Assembly: GCF_011046895.1 (NCBI RefSeq) | Contig: NZ_CP049250.1 | Span: 1,159,501 to 1,223,500 of the forward strand | Source of the DNA: Rhizobium rhizoryzae | GTDB lineage: Bacteria > Pseudomonadota > Alphaproteobacteria > Rhizobiales > Rhizobiaceae | Length of the DNA stretch: 64,000 nt | Direction: 5' to 3' | In this document: piece by piece, positions 28,768 through 37,645 of the stretch | How positions within the stretch are numbered: the stretch's first letter is position 1 | Layout of the letters: every line of letters begins with the position of its first letter | Made by a program: the position numbers and the translations under genes | The notes under the pieces: generated by a model | What the model was told of the DNA's origin: nothing | Databases searched by the model: none | What the model saw: the letters and a program-made list of their open reading frames with translations, nothing else

Positions 28768-28918
28768 TGACTGGATTTCCGGCCACATAGAAGGGCCGGC
28801 GTGTGAAAAATGAAGCGCGTTGTCGCCTTGGCGATGCGCTTCAGAATTTGTGTCGCATGCCGTCATCGTATTTGAGCTGAACACAAATGCGCGGCATGCC
28901 TTTTCGGGGGGAAACTTC

Positions 28919-29644
28919 ATGTCGAGAGTAGCATTGGTATCGGGCGGAACACGGGGCATCGGCTCTGCAATCGCCCTGGCGTTGAAGACAGCGGGCTACA
29001 AGGTTGCGGCGAATTATGCCGGCAACGAAGAAAAAGCGAATGCATTCCGTGATGTGACCGGCATTCCCGTTTTCAAATGGGACGTTTCATCCTACGAGGC
29101 GTGCGTGGACGGCATCGCGCGGGTAGAAGCGGAGCTCGGCCCGGTTGAAGTGCTCGTCAACAATGCCGGCATCACACGTGACGCCATGTTCCACAAAATG
29201 AGCCCGGCTCAATGGAATGAAGTCATCAACACCAATCTGACCGGTCTCTTCAACATGACGCATCCGGTCTGGTCCGGCATGCGGGACCGCAGTTTCGGCC
29301 GCATCATCAATATTTCATCCATCAATGGCCAGAAGGGCCAGATGGGACAGGCGAACTATTCCGCTGCCAAGGCGGGTGACCTCGGCTTCACCAAGGCGCT
29401 GGCGCAGGAAGGTGCTGCGAAAAACATCACCGTCAACGCAATCTGCCCGGGCTATATCGCGACTGAAATGGTCATGGCGGTTCCGGAAAAGGTGATGAAC
29501 GAGCGCATTCTGCCGCAGATCCCGGTCGGGCGTCTTGGCCAGCCGGAGGAGATCGCGCGCTGCGTGGTGTTCCTCGCTTCTGATGAGGCGGGCTATATCA
29601 CCGGCTCGACGATCTCTGCCAATGGTGGACAGTATTTTGCGTGA
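28919..29644 (+). CDS. phaB: Acetoacetyl-CoA reductase PhaB
   Basis: NADPH-dependent short-chain dehydrogenase giving (R)-3-hydroxybutyryl-CoA for PHB synthesis. It has 241 aa. The Rossmann motif is SGGTRGIGSAIA near residues 8-19, then NNAGITRDAMFHKM and the catalytic ISSINGQKGQMGQANYSAAK with Ser, Tyr and Lys. The C-terminus GSTISANGGQYFA is typical of PhaB. It is probably co-transcribed with phaA; the PHB synthase is not in the window. Confidence 0.96.
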   Translation: MSRVALVSGGTRGIGSAIALALKTAGYKVAANYAGNEEKANAFRDVTGIPVFKWDVSSYEACVDGIARVEAELGPVEVLVNNAGITRDAMFHKMSPAQWNEVINTNLTGLFNMTHPVWSGMRDRSFGRIINISSINGQKGQMGQANYSAAKAGDLGFTKALAQEGAAKNITVNAICPGYIATEMVMAVPEKVMNERILPQIPVGRLGQPEEIARCVVFLASDEAGYITGSTISANGGQYFA

Positions 29645-29655
29645 GTGATGAGACG

Positions 29656-29687
29656 AAAAAGGCCGGGGCTTTCGCTCCGACCTTTTT
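29656..29687. terminator. Bidirectional terminator between phaB and a small lipoprotein gene
   Basis: AAAAAGGCCGGGGC / GCTCCGACCTTTTT pair (with G-U wobbles) around a TTTC loop. It has an A run on one side and a T run on the other, so it can stop transcription from both convergent genes. Confidence 0.88.
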
Positions 29688-29710
29688 CATGCGTTCCGAT
29701 GGACCGGAAC

Positions 29711-29965
29711 TTAGCGGCAACGCGCCTCGTAGTTGCGGCCATAACGGTCACGATAGATGCAGTAGCCCCGACGTTCCTGCGACTGGCCGATGGCTGCGCC
29801 AACCAGACCGCCACCGACTGCGCCAACGGCTGCACCGCCCCAGCTATTCGTCACGGCACCGCCGATGACTGCACCGGTGCCGGCACCAATAGCCGTTCCG
29901 CGTTCTGTTGCCGTGCAGGATGCAAGCATGCCGACCAATGCTGCGGCGGTAAGAATCTTTTTCAT
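29711..29965 (-). CDS. Glycine-zipper lipoprotein
   Basis: An 84-aa envelope protein: signal peptide with lipobox LASC (Cys17), then a glycine-zipper stretch (GTAIGAGTGAVIGGAVTNSW and GGAAVGAVGGGLVGAAIG) and a short basic tail with two cysteines (GYCIYRDRYGRNYEARCR). It fits the YMGG/glycine-zipper 2TM families. Role unknown, probably outer-membrane associated. The ATG at 29965 has a GGAA-type ribosome site. Confidence 0.85.
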   Translation of the reverse strand: MKKILTAAALVGMLASCTATERGTAIGAGTGAVIGGAVTNSWGGAAVGAVGGGLVGAAIGQSQERRGYCIYRDRYGRNYEARCR

Positions 29966-30005
29966 GTCCTGGTTCCTTCCCTGTTAAACCTTGAGACGTT
30001 CTTGA

Positions 30006-30161
30006 TTAGATCCTGCCCATCAGGAGCAGGATGATGATGATGAGTACGACAAGGCCCAACCCACCCGATGGACCATAGCCCCAATTGCGGCTGTGGCCCC
30101 AGTTTGGCAGGGCACCGATCAAGAGAAGGATCAAGATCACAAGAAGAATAGTGCCGAGCAT
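30006..30161 (-). CDS. DUF3309 small membrane protein
   Basis: A 51-aa reading frame starting MLGTILLVILILLLIGALP, followed by NWGHSRNWGYGPSGGLGL and a second hydrophobic stretch ending LLLMGRI. Two short helices around a Trp/Gly-rich loop are the DUF3309 pattern, which is common in alphaproteobacteria and of unknown role. It lies 40 bp upstream of the glycine-zipper gene on the same strand, so the two may share a transcript. A ribosome site is not obvious (GGCC AAAA before ATG). Confidence 0.85.
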   Translation of the reverse strand: MLGTILLVILILLLIGALPNWGHSRNWGYGPSGGLGLVVLIIIILLLMGRI

Positions 30162-30484
30162 TTTTGGCCTCCGATACTGAAATGCGGGCGACGGATCGTC
30201 GTGCGGCGGTAACGGCTTGGCTCACTTTTGGTTCCAGGCTTCCTTCACGATTCGGACGCTTGGTTCAATTGCCTGTGTGCTCCAACTCTTGCAGGCTGAT
30301 GACGATTGGATCAGGAAAAGCCGAGGCCATGGCTCGTACTTGTTCATGCCGGCTGACGATTAATTTGTCTTCTGAGGCATTTCTGCTTGCCATTCGCGGA
30401 CGCAGTCGCCATGTGTGGTCCGACCGCCCGCGAAGGTGGTGACAGTAATTGTGCGGATGACAGGCTTTGAATTCACAAGCCCCC
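30162..30484. other. Divergent promoter region, no supported gene
   Basis: Space between the DUF3309 gene and the helicase. Several short frames overlap on both strands, including a minus-strand frame with an internal ATG near 30390, but none has a good ribosome site or a known family pattern. It must hold the promoters of both flanking genes. Confidence 0.4.
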
Positions 30485-33400
30485 ATGATCTTGAGCGGTC
30501 GCGGTGTAACTGCGGTCCTCGGCCCGACGAACACCGGCAAGACGCATTATGCGATCGAGCGAATGGTGGCGCATGGCTCTGGGGTCATTGGGCTTCCTCT
30601 TCGGCTTCTCGCACGTGAGGTCTATACAAGGCTGGTCGAGAAAGTCGGACCGACCCATGTGGCGCTTGTCACGGGCGAAGAAAAGATCACCCCGCCCAAT
30701 GCCCGTTTTTCCGTCTGCACCGTCGAGGCGATGCCGCGCGAGACGAAGTCCGCCTTTGTAGCCATCGATGAAGTGCAGCTTGCAGGCGATCTGGAGCGTG
30801 GCCACATCTTCACCGACCGCATCCTGCACTTGCGGGGACGGGAAGAGACTCTGCTGCTGGGCGCCGGCACCATGCGGCCAATCCTGGAGCGGCTACTTCC
30901 TGGGCTGACGGTGATCGAGCGACCGCGCCTTTCGCAGCTGTTTTATGCCGGGCAAAAGAAAATCACCCGCCTGCCGCAACGCTCTGCCATTGTCGCGTTC
31001 TCCGCCGACGAGGTTTATGCGATCGCGGAACTCATTCGTCGTCAGCGTGGTGGCGCCGCCGTCGTTCTGGGTGCGCTGAGCCCCCGGACTCGCAACGCGC
31101 AGGTGGGGCTCTACCAGTCCGGTGATGTGGAGTATCTGGTTGCAACCGATGCGATCGGCATGGGCCTCAATCTCGATGTCGATCATGTGGCCTTCGCGCA
31201 GGATCGCAAGTTCGACGGCTATCAGTTTCGCAATCTCAATCCCGGAGAACTCGGGCAGATTGCCGGACGTGCGGGCCGACATCTGAGGGATGGCACGTTT
31301 GGTGTGACGGGACAGGTCCAGCCGTTCGATGATGAGTTGGTCGAGCGAATCGAGACCCACCAGTTCGATCCCGTGAAGGTTCTGCAATGGCGTTCCAAGG
31401 CGCTCGATTTCTCGTCCTTGAGAGATCTGCGAGCAAGTCTTGATGTGGCACCCGTCATCCAGGGGTTGACGCGTGCGCTTCCGGCAACGGACAGCCAGGC
31501 GCTGGACTATCTGTCGCGATATCCGGAGGTCATTGATATGGCCACAAACCCGGAACGCGTCGAGAAATTGTGGGATGCCTGTGCGCTCCCGGACTACCGA
31601 AGAATTACGCCTGCCCAGCATGCGGACCTGATTTCGACGATTTTTTCGGATCTGGTGCGAATCGGCTGGGTGAACGAAGATTTCATGGCCGAACAGGTGC
31701 AGCGCGCCGACCGGACGGATGGCGAGATCGATACGCTTTCCGCGCGAATCGCACAGATTCGGACGTGGACTTATGTATCCAACCGGCCGGGGTGGCTTGC
31801 GCATCCGACACACTGGCAAGAAAAGACTCGGGAAATCGAGGACAGGTTGTCGGACGCGCTGCATGAAAGGTTGACGAAACGCTTTGTTGATCGCAGGACA
31901 TCTGTGCTCATGAAGCGCCTGAGAGAGAATGCGATGCTGGAAGCTGAAATCAGTGTGAATGGAGATGTCTTCGTAGAGGGACATCACGTCGGTCAACTCG
32001 CCGGTTTCCGGTTTACCCCGATAGCGGGTACCGAGGGGCCAGATGCGAAAGCCGTGCAGGGGGCAGCCCAGAAGGCGCTGGCGCTCGAATTCGAGGCGCG
32101 CGCCGCGCGTCTCTACGCGTGCGGCAATGGCGATCTGGCGCTCGGATCTGACGGCTTCGTTCGCTGGCTGGGCGAGCCGGTCGCAAAGCTCGCGGCTGGC
32201 GACCACATCATGCATCCGCGCCTCATCCTGCTCTCCGACGAGCAGTTGACTGGTAATGCGCGTGATCATGTGGCGGCGCGTCTTGAGCGCTTCGTCAACC
32301 ATCACATTGCAACAGTGCTGAAGCCGCTGGACGATCTGTCTCGCGCCGAAGACCTCCAGGGTCTGGCTAAGGGTCTGGCGTTTCAGCTGGTCGAGAACCT
32401 CGGTCTGATGTTCCGTCGGGATGTGGCCGATGAGGTCAAGTCGCTGGATCAGGATGCGCGCGCTTCGATGCGCCGCTATGGCATCCGCTTCGGTGCCTAC
32501 CATATCTTCATGCCGCTCCTGCTGAAGCCGGCACCGGCAGAACTCATCACGCTCCTCTGGGCGTTGAAGAACGACGGTCTGGACAAGCCGGGTTATGGCG
32601 ATCTGATCCCGGCACTGGCGGCGGGCCGCACCTCTGTTGTCACGGATCCGTCCTTCGAGCGGAGCTTCTACAAGCTTGCGGGCTTCCGCTTCCTGGGCAA
32701 GCGTGCCGTGCGCGTCGATATCCTTGAGCGTCTGGCCGATCTCATTCGTCCGCTCCTGCAATGGAAGCCGGGTTCCAGCGCGCGTCCTGACGGCGCCTAC
32801 GACGGACGTCGTTTTGTCACGACAACCGCCATGCTTTCCATTCTGGGCGCGACGCCTGATGACATGGAAGAAATTCTCAAAGGCCTGGGCTATCGCGCCG
32901 ACGCGGTGAGCGCTGAAGAGGCGCAAGCCTTCCTGGCCAGCCAGCAGCCTTCTTCGGTCGCGCCAGCCTCTGATGCGGCTGAAACCACTGATTCAGGGGA
33001 TGATGCAGATCCAGCGCCGCAGGAACAGGCTGGCGAAACGCCTGTCGCACCTGAAGTTGCTGCCGAAGCGACTGCGGGTGAACCTGCCGTAGCTGAAGAG
33101 CCGAAGCCTGTCCTTCTCTGGCGTCCCGGCGGCGGCCGTGCGGAAAATCAGCGTGGCGGACAGCGTCCGCAAGGCGAACGCCGTGCGCCGAACAATGCGC
33201 CTCGTCAGGGTGAAGGTCGTCGCGACAATCGTGACAACCGCGAAAGAGGTGAGCGCACCGAGCAGGGCGGACGTCCGAACCGGGACGGCGGTTCCAATCG
33301 TGATGGTGGTCGCCCTAATCATCGTGGCGATCGGCAGGAGGGTCGTCCTGACCGCGGCCGGGGCGACCGTCCCGAGCGTGGAGATCGCGGCAAAGCGCCG

Positions 33401-33505
33401 CAGCCAGCCCGCTTCGAGGCCAAGCCTCCGCGCAAGGAGAAGCCGATTGATCCGGATTCACCTTTCGCAAAGCTCGCTGCCCTGAAAGAGCAGATGAAGA
33501 AGTAA
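30485..33505 (+). CDS. Suv3-like superfamily 2 helicase with Arg/Gly-rich tail
   Basis: RNA/DNA helicase of 1006 aa related to mitochondrial Suv3. Walker A GPTNTGKT is at residues 13-20, the DEVQ box at 95-98, and the helicase C domain has ATDAIGMGLNLDVDHV and QIAGRAGR. A Suv3 C-terminal region is followed by an acidic Ala/Glu/Pro linker and an Arg/Gly/Asp/Asn-rich tail (about residues 870-980), probably disordered and RNA binding. I chose the ATG at 30485 because the protein family starts with this GRGVTAVLGP block; a TTG at 30467 adds six residues. The next gene, an S4 protein, starts one base after its stop, so they form an operon probably involved in RNA metabolism. Confidence 0.93.
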   Translation: MILSGRGVTAVLGPTNTGKTHYAIERMVAHGSGVIGLPLRLLAREVYTRLVEKVGPTHVALVTGEEKITPPNARFSVCTVEAMPRETKSAFVAIDEVQLAGDLERGHIFTDRILHLRGREETLLLGAGTMRPILERLLPGLTVIERPRLSQLFYAGQKKITRLPQRSAIVAFSADEVYAIAELIRRQRGGAAVVLGALSPRTRNAQVGLYQSGDVEYLVATDAIGMGLNLDVDHVAFAQDRKFDGYQFRNLNPGELGQIAGRAGRHLRDGTFGVTGQVQPFDDELVERIETHQFDPVKVLQWRSKALDFSSLRDLRASLDVAPVIQGLTRALPATDSQALDYLSRYPEVIDMATNPERVEKLWDACALPDYRRITPAQHADLISTIFSDLVRIGWVNEDFMAEQVQRADRTDGEIDTLSARIAQIRTWTYVSNRPGWLAHPTHWQEKTREIEDRLSDALHERLTKRFVDRRTSVLMKRLRENAMLEAEISVNGDVFVEGHHVGQLAGFRFTPIAGTEGPDAKAVQGAAQKALALEFEARAARLYACGNGDLALGSDGFVRWLGEPVAKLAAGDHIMHPRLILLSDEQLTGNARDHVAARLERFVNHHIATVLKPLDDLSRAEDLQGLAKGLAFQLVENLGLMFRRDVADEVKSLDQDARASMRRYGIRFGAYHIFMPLLLKPAPAELITLLWALKNDGLDKPGYGDLIPALAAGRTSVVTDPSFERSFYKLAGFRFLGKRAVRVDILERLADLIRPLLQWKPGSSARPDGAYDGRRFVTTTAMLSILGATPDDMEEILKGLGYRADAVSAEEAQAFLASQQPSSVAPASDAAETTDSGDDADPAPQEQAGETPVAPEVAAEATAGEPAVAEEPKPVLLWRPGGGRAENQRGGQRPQGERRAPNNAPRQGEGRRDNRDNRERGERTEQGGRPNRDGGSNRDGGRPNHRGDRQEGRPDRGRGDRPERGDRGKAPQPARFEAKPPRKEKPIDPDSPFAKLAALKEQMKK

Positions 33506-33506
33506 G

Positions 33507-33845
33507 ATGACGGGAGAGCCACTTGGAGAGCAGCGTCAGCGCATCGACAAGTGGCTTTTCTTTGCCCGGCTTGTGAAGTCCAGAGCGCTGGCCCAGGCTC
33601 TCGTGGAAGGCGGGTTCGTCTCGGTCAACGGCCAGGTGATCACACTGCCGAGCCGCATGATCCGTTGCGGGGACCGCATCGATCTTGCCCTTGAGAGCGG
33701 TGACAAACGGCTCGTGATGCGGGCTCCTGGCGAGCGCCGCGGTCCTTATCCGGAAGCATCCCGACTGTACGAGGATGTTTCCGAGCCACAGGCAAGGCTT
33801 TCGGCCTTCGAACGCGCTCAGCGAATGGTTCGCCCCCTGAAATAA
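33507..33845 (+). CDS. S4-domain RNA-binding protein (Hsp15-like)
   Basis: A 112-aa cytoplasmic protein with an N-terminal S4 RNA-binding domain (QRIDKWLFFARLVKSRALAQ, VNGQVI, RCGDRIDL, residues about 10-65), followed by a basic linker with APGERRGPYPEAS and a C-terminal RAQRMVRPL. Relatives bind ribosomal RNA or free 50S subunits. It starts one base after the helicase stop, so translation is coupled. Confidence 0.93.
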   Translation: MTGEPLGEQRQRIDKWLFFARLVKSRALAQALVEGGFVSVNGQVITLPSRMIRCGDRIDLALESGDKRLVMRAPGERRGPYPEASRLYEDVSEPQARLSAFERAQRMVRPLK

Positions 33846-34112
33846 ATTCCCCTGTCATTCACCGGTTTTGGCGGATGAAATTGCGCGATTGGTGACACTG
33901 CTTCGAACTTTGTTTCGCGCTTCGCAGAGGTGCAACAAACTGGCTCGACGGACGTTTGGAAGCATTCTCTTTTGCCTTGCGAATGGCGCGCAAAGCCTTT
34001 AGGGACAAGGCAAGCGGGCTTTAGCGTTTCGCGGATCAAGCGGATACCTGTTGAAGCCCTTTGCTGTCTCTTTCCGACGGTGCCTGAACACTGGATTTTG
34101 CTGGAGTGCCTC

Positions 34113-34451
34113 ATGACGTATGTCGTGACTGATAACTGTATCCGTTGCAAGTATACCGATTGCGTCGAAGTCTGCCCGGTAGATTGCTTCTATGAGGGCG
34201 AAAACTTCCTGGTAATCCATCCGGATGAGTGCATCGATTGCGGTGTCTGTGAACCGGAATGTCCAGCAGAGGCCATCAAGCCCGACACGGAGCCGGGTCT
34301 CGACAAGTGGCTCAAGGTCAATGCCGAATATGCCCAGGTCTGGCCCAACATTACGGTGAAGCGTGATGCCATGCCGGAAGCCAAGGAAATGGACGGCGTG
34401 CAAAACAAGTTCGAGCAGTACTTCTCGGCAGAGCCGGGCAAGGGCGACTGA
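34113..34451 (+). CDS. fdxA: Seven-iron ferredoxin FdxA
   Basis: Electron carrier of 112 aa with one [3Fe-4S] and one [4Fe-4S] cluster. Cysteines 9, 12, 17, 21, 25, 40, 43, 46 and 50 match Azotobacter ferredoxin I shifted by one: C9/C17/C50 for the 3Fe cluster and C21/C40/C43/C46 for the 4Fe cluster. The C-terminal extension ([17 protein letters not shown]) is also typical. The ATG at 34113 begins the family N-terminus MTYVV; in-frame codons further upstream are not part of it. The 267-bp gap before it shows no other gene. Confidence 0.96.
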   Translation: MTYVVTDNCIRCKYTDCVEVCPVDCFYEGENFLVIHPDECIDCGVCEPECPAEAIKPDTEPGLDKWLKVNAEYAQVWPNITVKRDAMPEAKEMDGVQNKFEQYFSAEPGKGD

Positions 34452-34820
34452 GCAGCCGACGGATTATCCATTTAATCTCTGCTTAAGTATTAGGCAGGGA
34501 CGAATCGTTGCAAGCTTGCGACTGCGAAAGCAAATCATTGATTCGCGCCCATAATTGTGGTAGACAATAGAAACTGTTCCACAAAGCGGCATTCGCGTGC
34601 CCAAAAACATCACGAAAGCAAAAGATCACCCGCCGCGGTTTCCGTGACATACCACATGTGTGAATGTCTTGGTCGCAGATCGCGGAGATGGAATTGTTTT
34701 CGCGCGCGTTTGGCGGATCAGTATGGAGTCACCCGACGGTTCCCCCGTCTCATCCGGGCCTGACAGACCCGGCCCCGGCACATGGACAGCCGGGTGCGTA
34801 ACAGGGAGTTTGTTAAACGA
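34452..34820 (+). other. Leader region of carD, no supported gene
   Basis: This 369-bp space is more A+T-rich near 34460-34620 and probably contains the carD promoter. A small GC-rich hairpin (CCGGG/CCCGG, 34754-34772) lies in the presumed leader. Short frames here are composition noise. Confidence 0.45.
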
Positions 34821-35390
34821 ATGACGACCCAGCAGAAAAAATCTTCAGCGCGCCACGGATTCAAGACCGGTGAAGCCATCGTCTATCCGGCGCACGGAGT
34901 GGGTACTATCACGGCGATCGAGGAACAGGAAGTTGCTGGCATGAAGCTGGAGCTTTTTGTGATCGATTTTGAAAAGGACAAGATGCGCTTGAAAGTTCCA
35001 GTCGCCAAGGCTGTGAGCATCGGCATGCGCAAGCTGTCCGAGAACGATTTCGTCGAACGCGCTCTCAAGGTCGTTCAGGGCAAGGCTCGTGTGAAGCGCA
35101 CCATGTGGTCACGCCGCGCGCAGGAATATGATGCGAAGATCAACTCTGGCGATCTGATTTCCATCGCAGAAGTGGTGCGTGATCTCTATCGTGCTGAGAA
35201 TCAGCCTGAGCAGTCGTATTCCGAACGCCAGCTTTACGAAGCTGCATTGGACCGGATGGCTCGCGAAATTGCTGCCGTCAACAAGATGTCGGACACGGAA
35301 GCTGTCCGCTTGGTCGAGACCAATCTTGCCAAAAGCCCAAAGCGTGGCAAGGCCATCGATGAAGACGATGCGCAGGAAGAAGCGGCGTAA
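34821..35390 (+). CDS. carD: CarD-family transcriptional regulator
   Basis: Global regulator that binds RNA polymerase and stabilises open promoter complexes, notably at rRNA promoters. It has 189 aa. The N-terminal RNA polymerase-interacting Tudor-like domain has GEAIVYPAHGVGTI near residues 17-30 and MKLELFVIDFEKDKMRLKVP. The C-terminal helical domain has the conserved W of MWSRRAQEYDAKINSGD. An acidic tail follows. The ATG at 34821 follows GGGAG at normal spacing. A strong terminator follows. Confidence 0.95.
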   Translation: MTTQQKKSSARHGFKTGEAIVYPAHGVGTITAIEEQEVAGMKLELFVIDFEKDKMRLKVPVAKAVSIGMRKLSENDFVERALKVVQGKARVKRTMWSRRAQEYDAKINSGDLISIAEVVRDLYRAENQPEQSYSERQLYEAALDRMAREIAAVNKMSDTEAVRLVETNLAKSPKRGKAIDEDDAQEEAA

Positions 35391-35411
35391 GCGCTTCTTA
35401 AGAAACATCTT

Positions 35412-35440
35412 AAAAAACCCGGCGGCAGCCGGGTTTTTTA
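35412..35440 (+). terminator. Rho-independent terminator of carD
   Basis: AAAAAACCCGGC GGCA GCCGGGTTTTTT, a perfect stem with flanking A and T runs, 22 bases past the carD stop. Confidence 0.95.
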
Positions 35441-35676
35441 TTGGAACCATATTTTCCCTTAAGCGTTAACCCGCCGGAACGGCGAAGAGTGCTGTCTTGC
35501 AAATCTCTTCGCCATGGAAACCGTGGAGCGAGGCCTTGGCCGATCTTCCGCCGACCGAGCCGGGGATTCGAACGCATGAACTGCCGATTTTTGTTGAAGC
35601 GCAGTGATCCAAGGCCGGGGGCCAGGGAGTACTCAGCTACGCCATTTTCCAATCATTCAGTTTCAGGGAGAGCGCT

Positions 35677-36540
35677 ATGAACGCCATGTCCGCAGATCGC
35701 AACATGATCAAGATCGCCATGTCGGCACCCTACCTCGCCCGTGAAGAGGAGCGCGATCTGGCTGTCCGATGGAAAGACGATCAAGACCAGGATGCTCGCA
35801 ATCAGATTGCTCTGGCCCACATGCGCCTCGTCATCGCCATGGCTTCCAAGTTCCGCGGTTTTGGTTTGCCAATGAGCGATCTCGTTCAAGAAGGCTATGT
35901 AGGGCTGCTGGAAGCGGCGGCAAGGTTTGAGCCTGCGCGCGATGTACGATTTTCGACCTATGCGAGTTGGTGGATCCGCGCTTCGATGCAGGATTACATT
36001 CTGCGCAACTGGTCTATCGTTCGTGGCGGGACCAGTTCAGCGCAGAAGGCGCTGTTCTTCAATCTACGCCGTCTGCGCGCGAAGCTCGCACGTGGCGACA
36101 GCAACCTGACGGCTCAAGCTATTCATGAGGAGATTGCGACGGCACTGGGCGTCAGCCTGGCTGACGTTCAGACTATGGACGCCCGCCTCTCCAGCAATGA
36201 TGCGTCCTTGCAGGCTCCGTCGATCTCGGGCGACGCCGATAGCGCTGAGCGACTGGATATGCTGGAAAGTGCCGAGCCGCTTCCGGATGAACAGGTTTCC
36301 GGCATGATCGATGGTGAGCGCCGGATGCGCTGGCTGCAGGGCGCCTTGACGAAGTTGAACGACCGGGAGAAGAAAATCATTCGTGCCCGGCGTCTGACGG
36401 ATGATGGTGCGACGCTGGAGGCGCTTGGTGCAGAACTGGGAATTTCCAAGGAGCGTGTGCGCCAGATCGAAAGCCGCGCAATCGAAAAGCTGAAATCAGC
36501 GTTGGTCTCGATCAATCCGCAGATGGCGGCCGCCTGCTAA
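35677..36540 (+). CDS. rpoH: RNA polymerase sigma-32 factor, RpoH2-like
   Basis: Heat-shock/oxidative-stress sigma factor of 287 aa. Region 2 has ARNQIALAHMRLVIAMASKF and GFGLPMSDLVQEGYVGL, then RFSTYASWWIRASMQDYILRN. The RpoH box-like ALFFNLRRLRAKLARG follows near residue 130, and region 4 has ALGAELGISKERVRQIESRA. The N-terminus MIKIAMSAPYLAREEERDLA and the position next to carD fit RpoH2 of rhizobia rather than RpoH1, from memory. RpoH identity is secure; the paralogue assignment is an inference. Confidence 0.93.
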   Translation: MNAMSADRNMIKIAMSAPYLAREEERDLAVRWKDDQDQDARNQIALAHMRLVIAMASKFRGFGLPMSDLVQEGYVGLLEAAARFEPARDVRFSTYASWWIRASMQDYILRNWSIVRGGTSSAQKALFFNLRRLRAKLARGDSNLTAQAIHEEIATALGVSLADVQTMDARLSSNDASLQAPSISGDADSAERLDMLESAEPLPDEQVSGMIDGERRMRWLQGALTKLNDREKKIIRARRLTDDGATLEALGAELGISKERVRQIESRAIEKLKSALVSINPQMAAAC

Positions 36541-36550
36541 AGCGGTGGCG

Positions 36551-36580
36551 ATCGTTCGGATTCGCTCCTGACGCTTTAAG
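36551..36580 (-). repeat. Partial mosaic intergenic repeat block
   Basis: Read on the minus strand, this 30-base block (CTTAAAGCG...AGCGAATC...) matches 59969-59998 at 25 of 30 positions. It lies between rpoH and vanB and is probably a fragment of the same rhizobial intergenic repeat family. Confidence 0.55.
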
Positions 36581-36605
36581 GCAGAGCGGCGCGCTGCTCC
36601 AAGCC

Positions 36606-36630
36606 CGCCTGTGCGATTTACGCACAGGCG
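36606..36630. terminator. Perfect hairpin overlapping the vanB stop
   Basis: A 10-bp perfect stem, CGCCTGTGCG / CGCACAGGCG, with a 5-base loop, lies at the meeting point of convergent rpoH and vanB. The vanB stop codon sits in the loop and stem. There is no clear T run, so termination is plausible but unproven. Confidence 0.55.
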
Positions 36631-37619
36631 TGTGTTGTCTTAACGCCGCCGTCCTTGCGGTAACCGGTGTCAATCGTAATCGTGCCGCCAACGGCTCGCG
36701 AAACGCAGGCGCATATTTTCGCTTCCTTATGTCTTTCTTCCGCAGAAAAGAAGACATCGCGATGATCAAGCGGGGCGGATGCTTCCAGGACGGTGATGGC
36801 GCAAAGGCCGCATTCGCCGCGGCGACAGTCGTAAATCATGTCGATGCCGGCTTCCATCAGCGCATCCAGCATCGTCTGATCTGCTCGCACCTCGATGCTT
36901 TTCTCGCGATGTGGCACGTTCACATGAAAGGCTTGCTCGGCAAAGCGGCCGCTATCCCCAAACACCTCGAAACGCAGCCGGCTCATCGGCCTGCCGCTTT
37001 CACGCCACAAATTTCGAGCTGTCTCAAGCAAACCGTGGGGACCACAGATGTATGCTTCTCCATCCGGCGGCAGGGCAGCAAATTCGCTGGCAAGATTAAA
37101 GGCCTGTCCGTCCTCTTGACTGAAGGTCTCGATACGGTCTCCCAGAATGGTGCGGAGTTCATCGGCGAAGGCCATCTGGTCTCTGCTTCTGGCGCCATAA
37201 ATCAGGCGAACCGACTGGCCACGCGTTGCGAGAGCCTTTGCCATTCCGTAGATCGGTGTGATGCCGATGCCGCCAGCGACCAGCAGGTAATGCGAGGCTC
37301 GCCACGAAAGCTCGAACCGATTTTCCGGCTCGGTCATTTCGGTCTCGTCACCGGGCTTGAGCCCCCAGACAAAGGCTGAGCCTCCGCGGCTATTGGGGTG
37401 CAGTTTCACGGCAATTTTCAGAGTACCGGGTTCACTCGGTAGAACCGTATAGGTGCGGATGGCTGGCTCGCCATTGATCGACACCTTGATATTGGTGTGC
37501 GATCCAGGATCGAAAAACGAACATAAACCATCAACGTCGAAGGTTACAGCGCGCACATCCTCGGCAGGGGTCTCGATGGCAAGCACCCGCGCCGCGCGCC
37601 ATTCCAATTTGGAGCGCAT
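36618..37619 (-). CDS. vanB: Vanillate demethylase-type reductase (PDR/VanB family)
   Basis: Electron-transfer partner of a Rieske oxygenase (333 aa). An N-terminal FMN/ferredoxin-reductase domain has IRTYTVLPSEPGTL near residues 54-67. The NAD(P)-binding domain has LLVAGGIGITPIYGMA. The C-terminal plant-type [2Fe-2S] domain has Cys in DCRRGECGLC and a last Cys in KICAC. The ATG at 37619 has AGGAGG at ideal spacing. It is the third gene of the operon with the oxygenase and GntR genes. The substrate could be vanillate or another methoxylated aromatic. Confidence 0.88.
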   Translation of the reverse strand: MRSKLEWRAARVLAIETPAEDVRAVTFDVDGLCSFFDPGSHTNIKVSINGEPAIRTYTVLPSEPGTLKIAVKLHPNSRGGSAFVWGLKPGDETEMTEPENRFELSWRASHYLLVAGGIGITPIYGMAKALATRGQSVRLIYGARSRDQMAFADELRTILGDRIETFSQEDGQAFNLASEFAALPPDGEAYICGPHGLLETARNLWRESGRPMSRLRFEVFGDSGRFAEQAFHVNVPHREKSIEVRADQTMLDALMEAGIDMIYDCRRGECGLCAITVLEASAPLDHRDVFFSAEERHKEAKICACVSRAVGGTITIDTGYRKDGGVKTTHACA

Positions 37620-37645
37620 CAATTCCTCCTCAAAACAAAGTTCCT

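Noticed and set aside
30265..30540. 91-codon minus-strand frame overlapping the helicase start
   Set aside because: It overlaps the true helicase start, has no ribosome site or known pattern, and part is antisense to the helicase.
33846..34112. In-frame extension of fdxA upstream of 34113
   Set aside because: The added residues are not ferredoxin-like; the ferredoxin family begins at MTYVV with cysteine positions that match known proteins.
35560..35585. tRNA-like T-arm (GTTCGAATCCCCGG on the minus strand) between carD and rpoH
   Set aside because: No matching 5' half of the T stem, no acceptor stem and no anticodon arm around it; best explained as chance.
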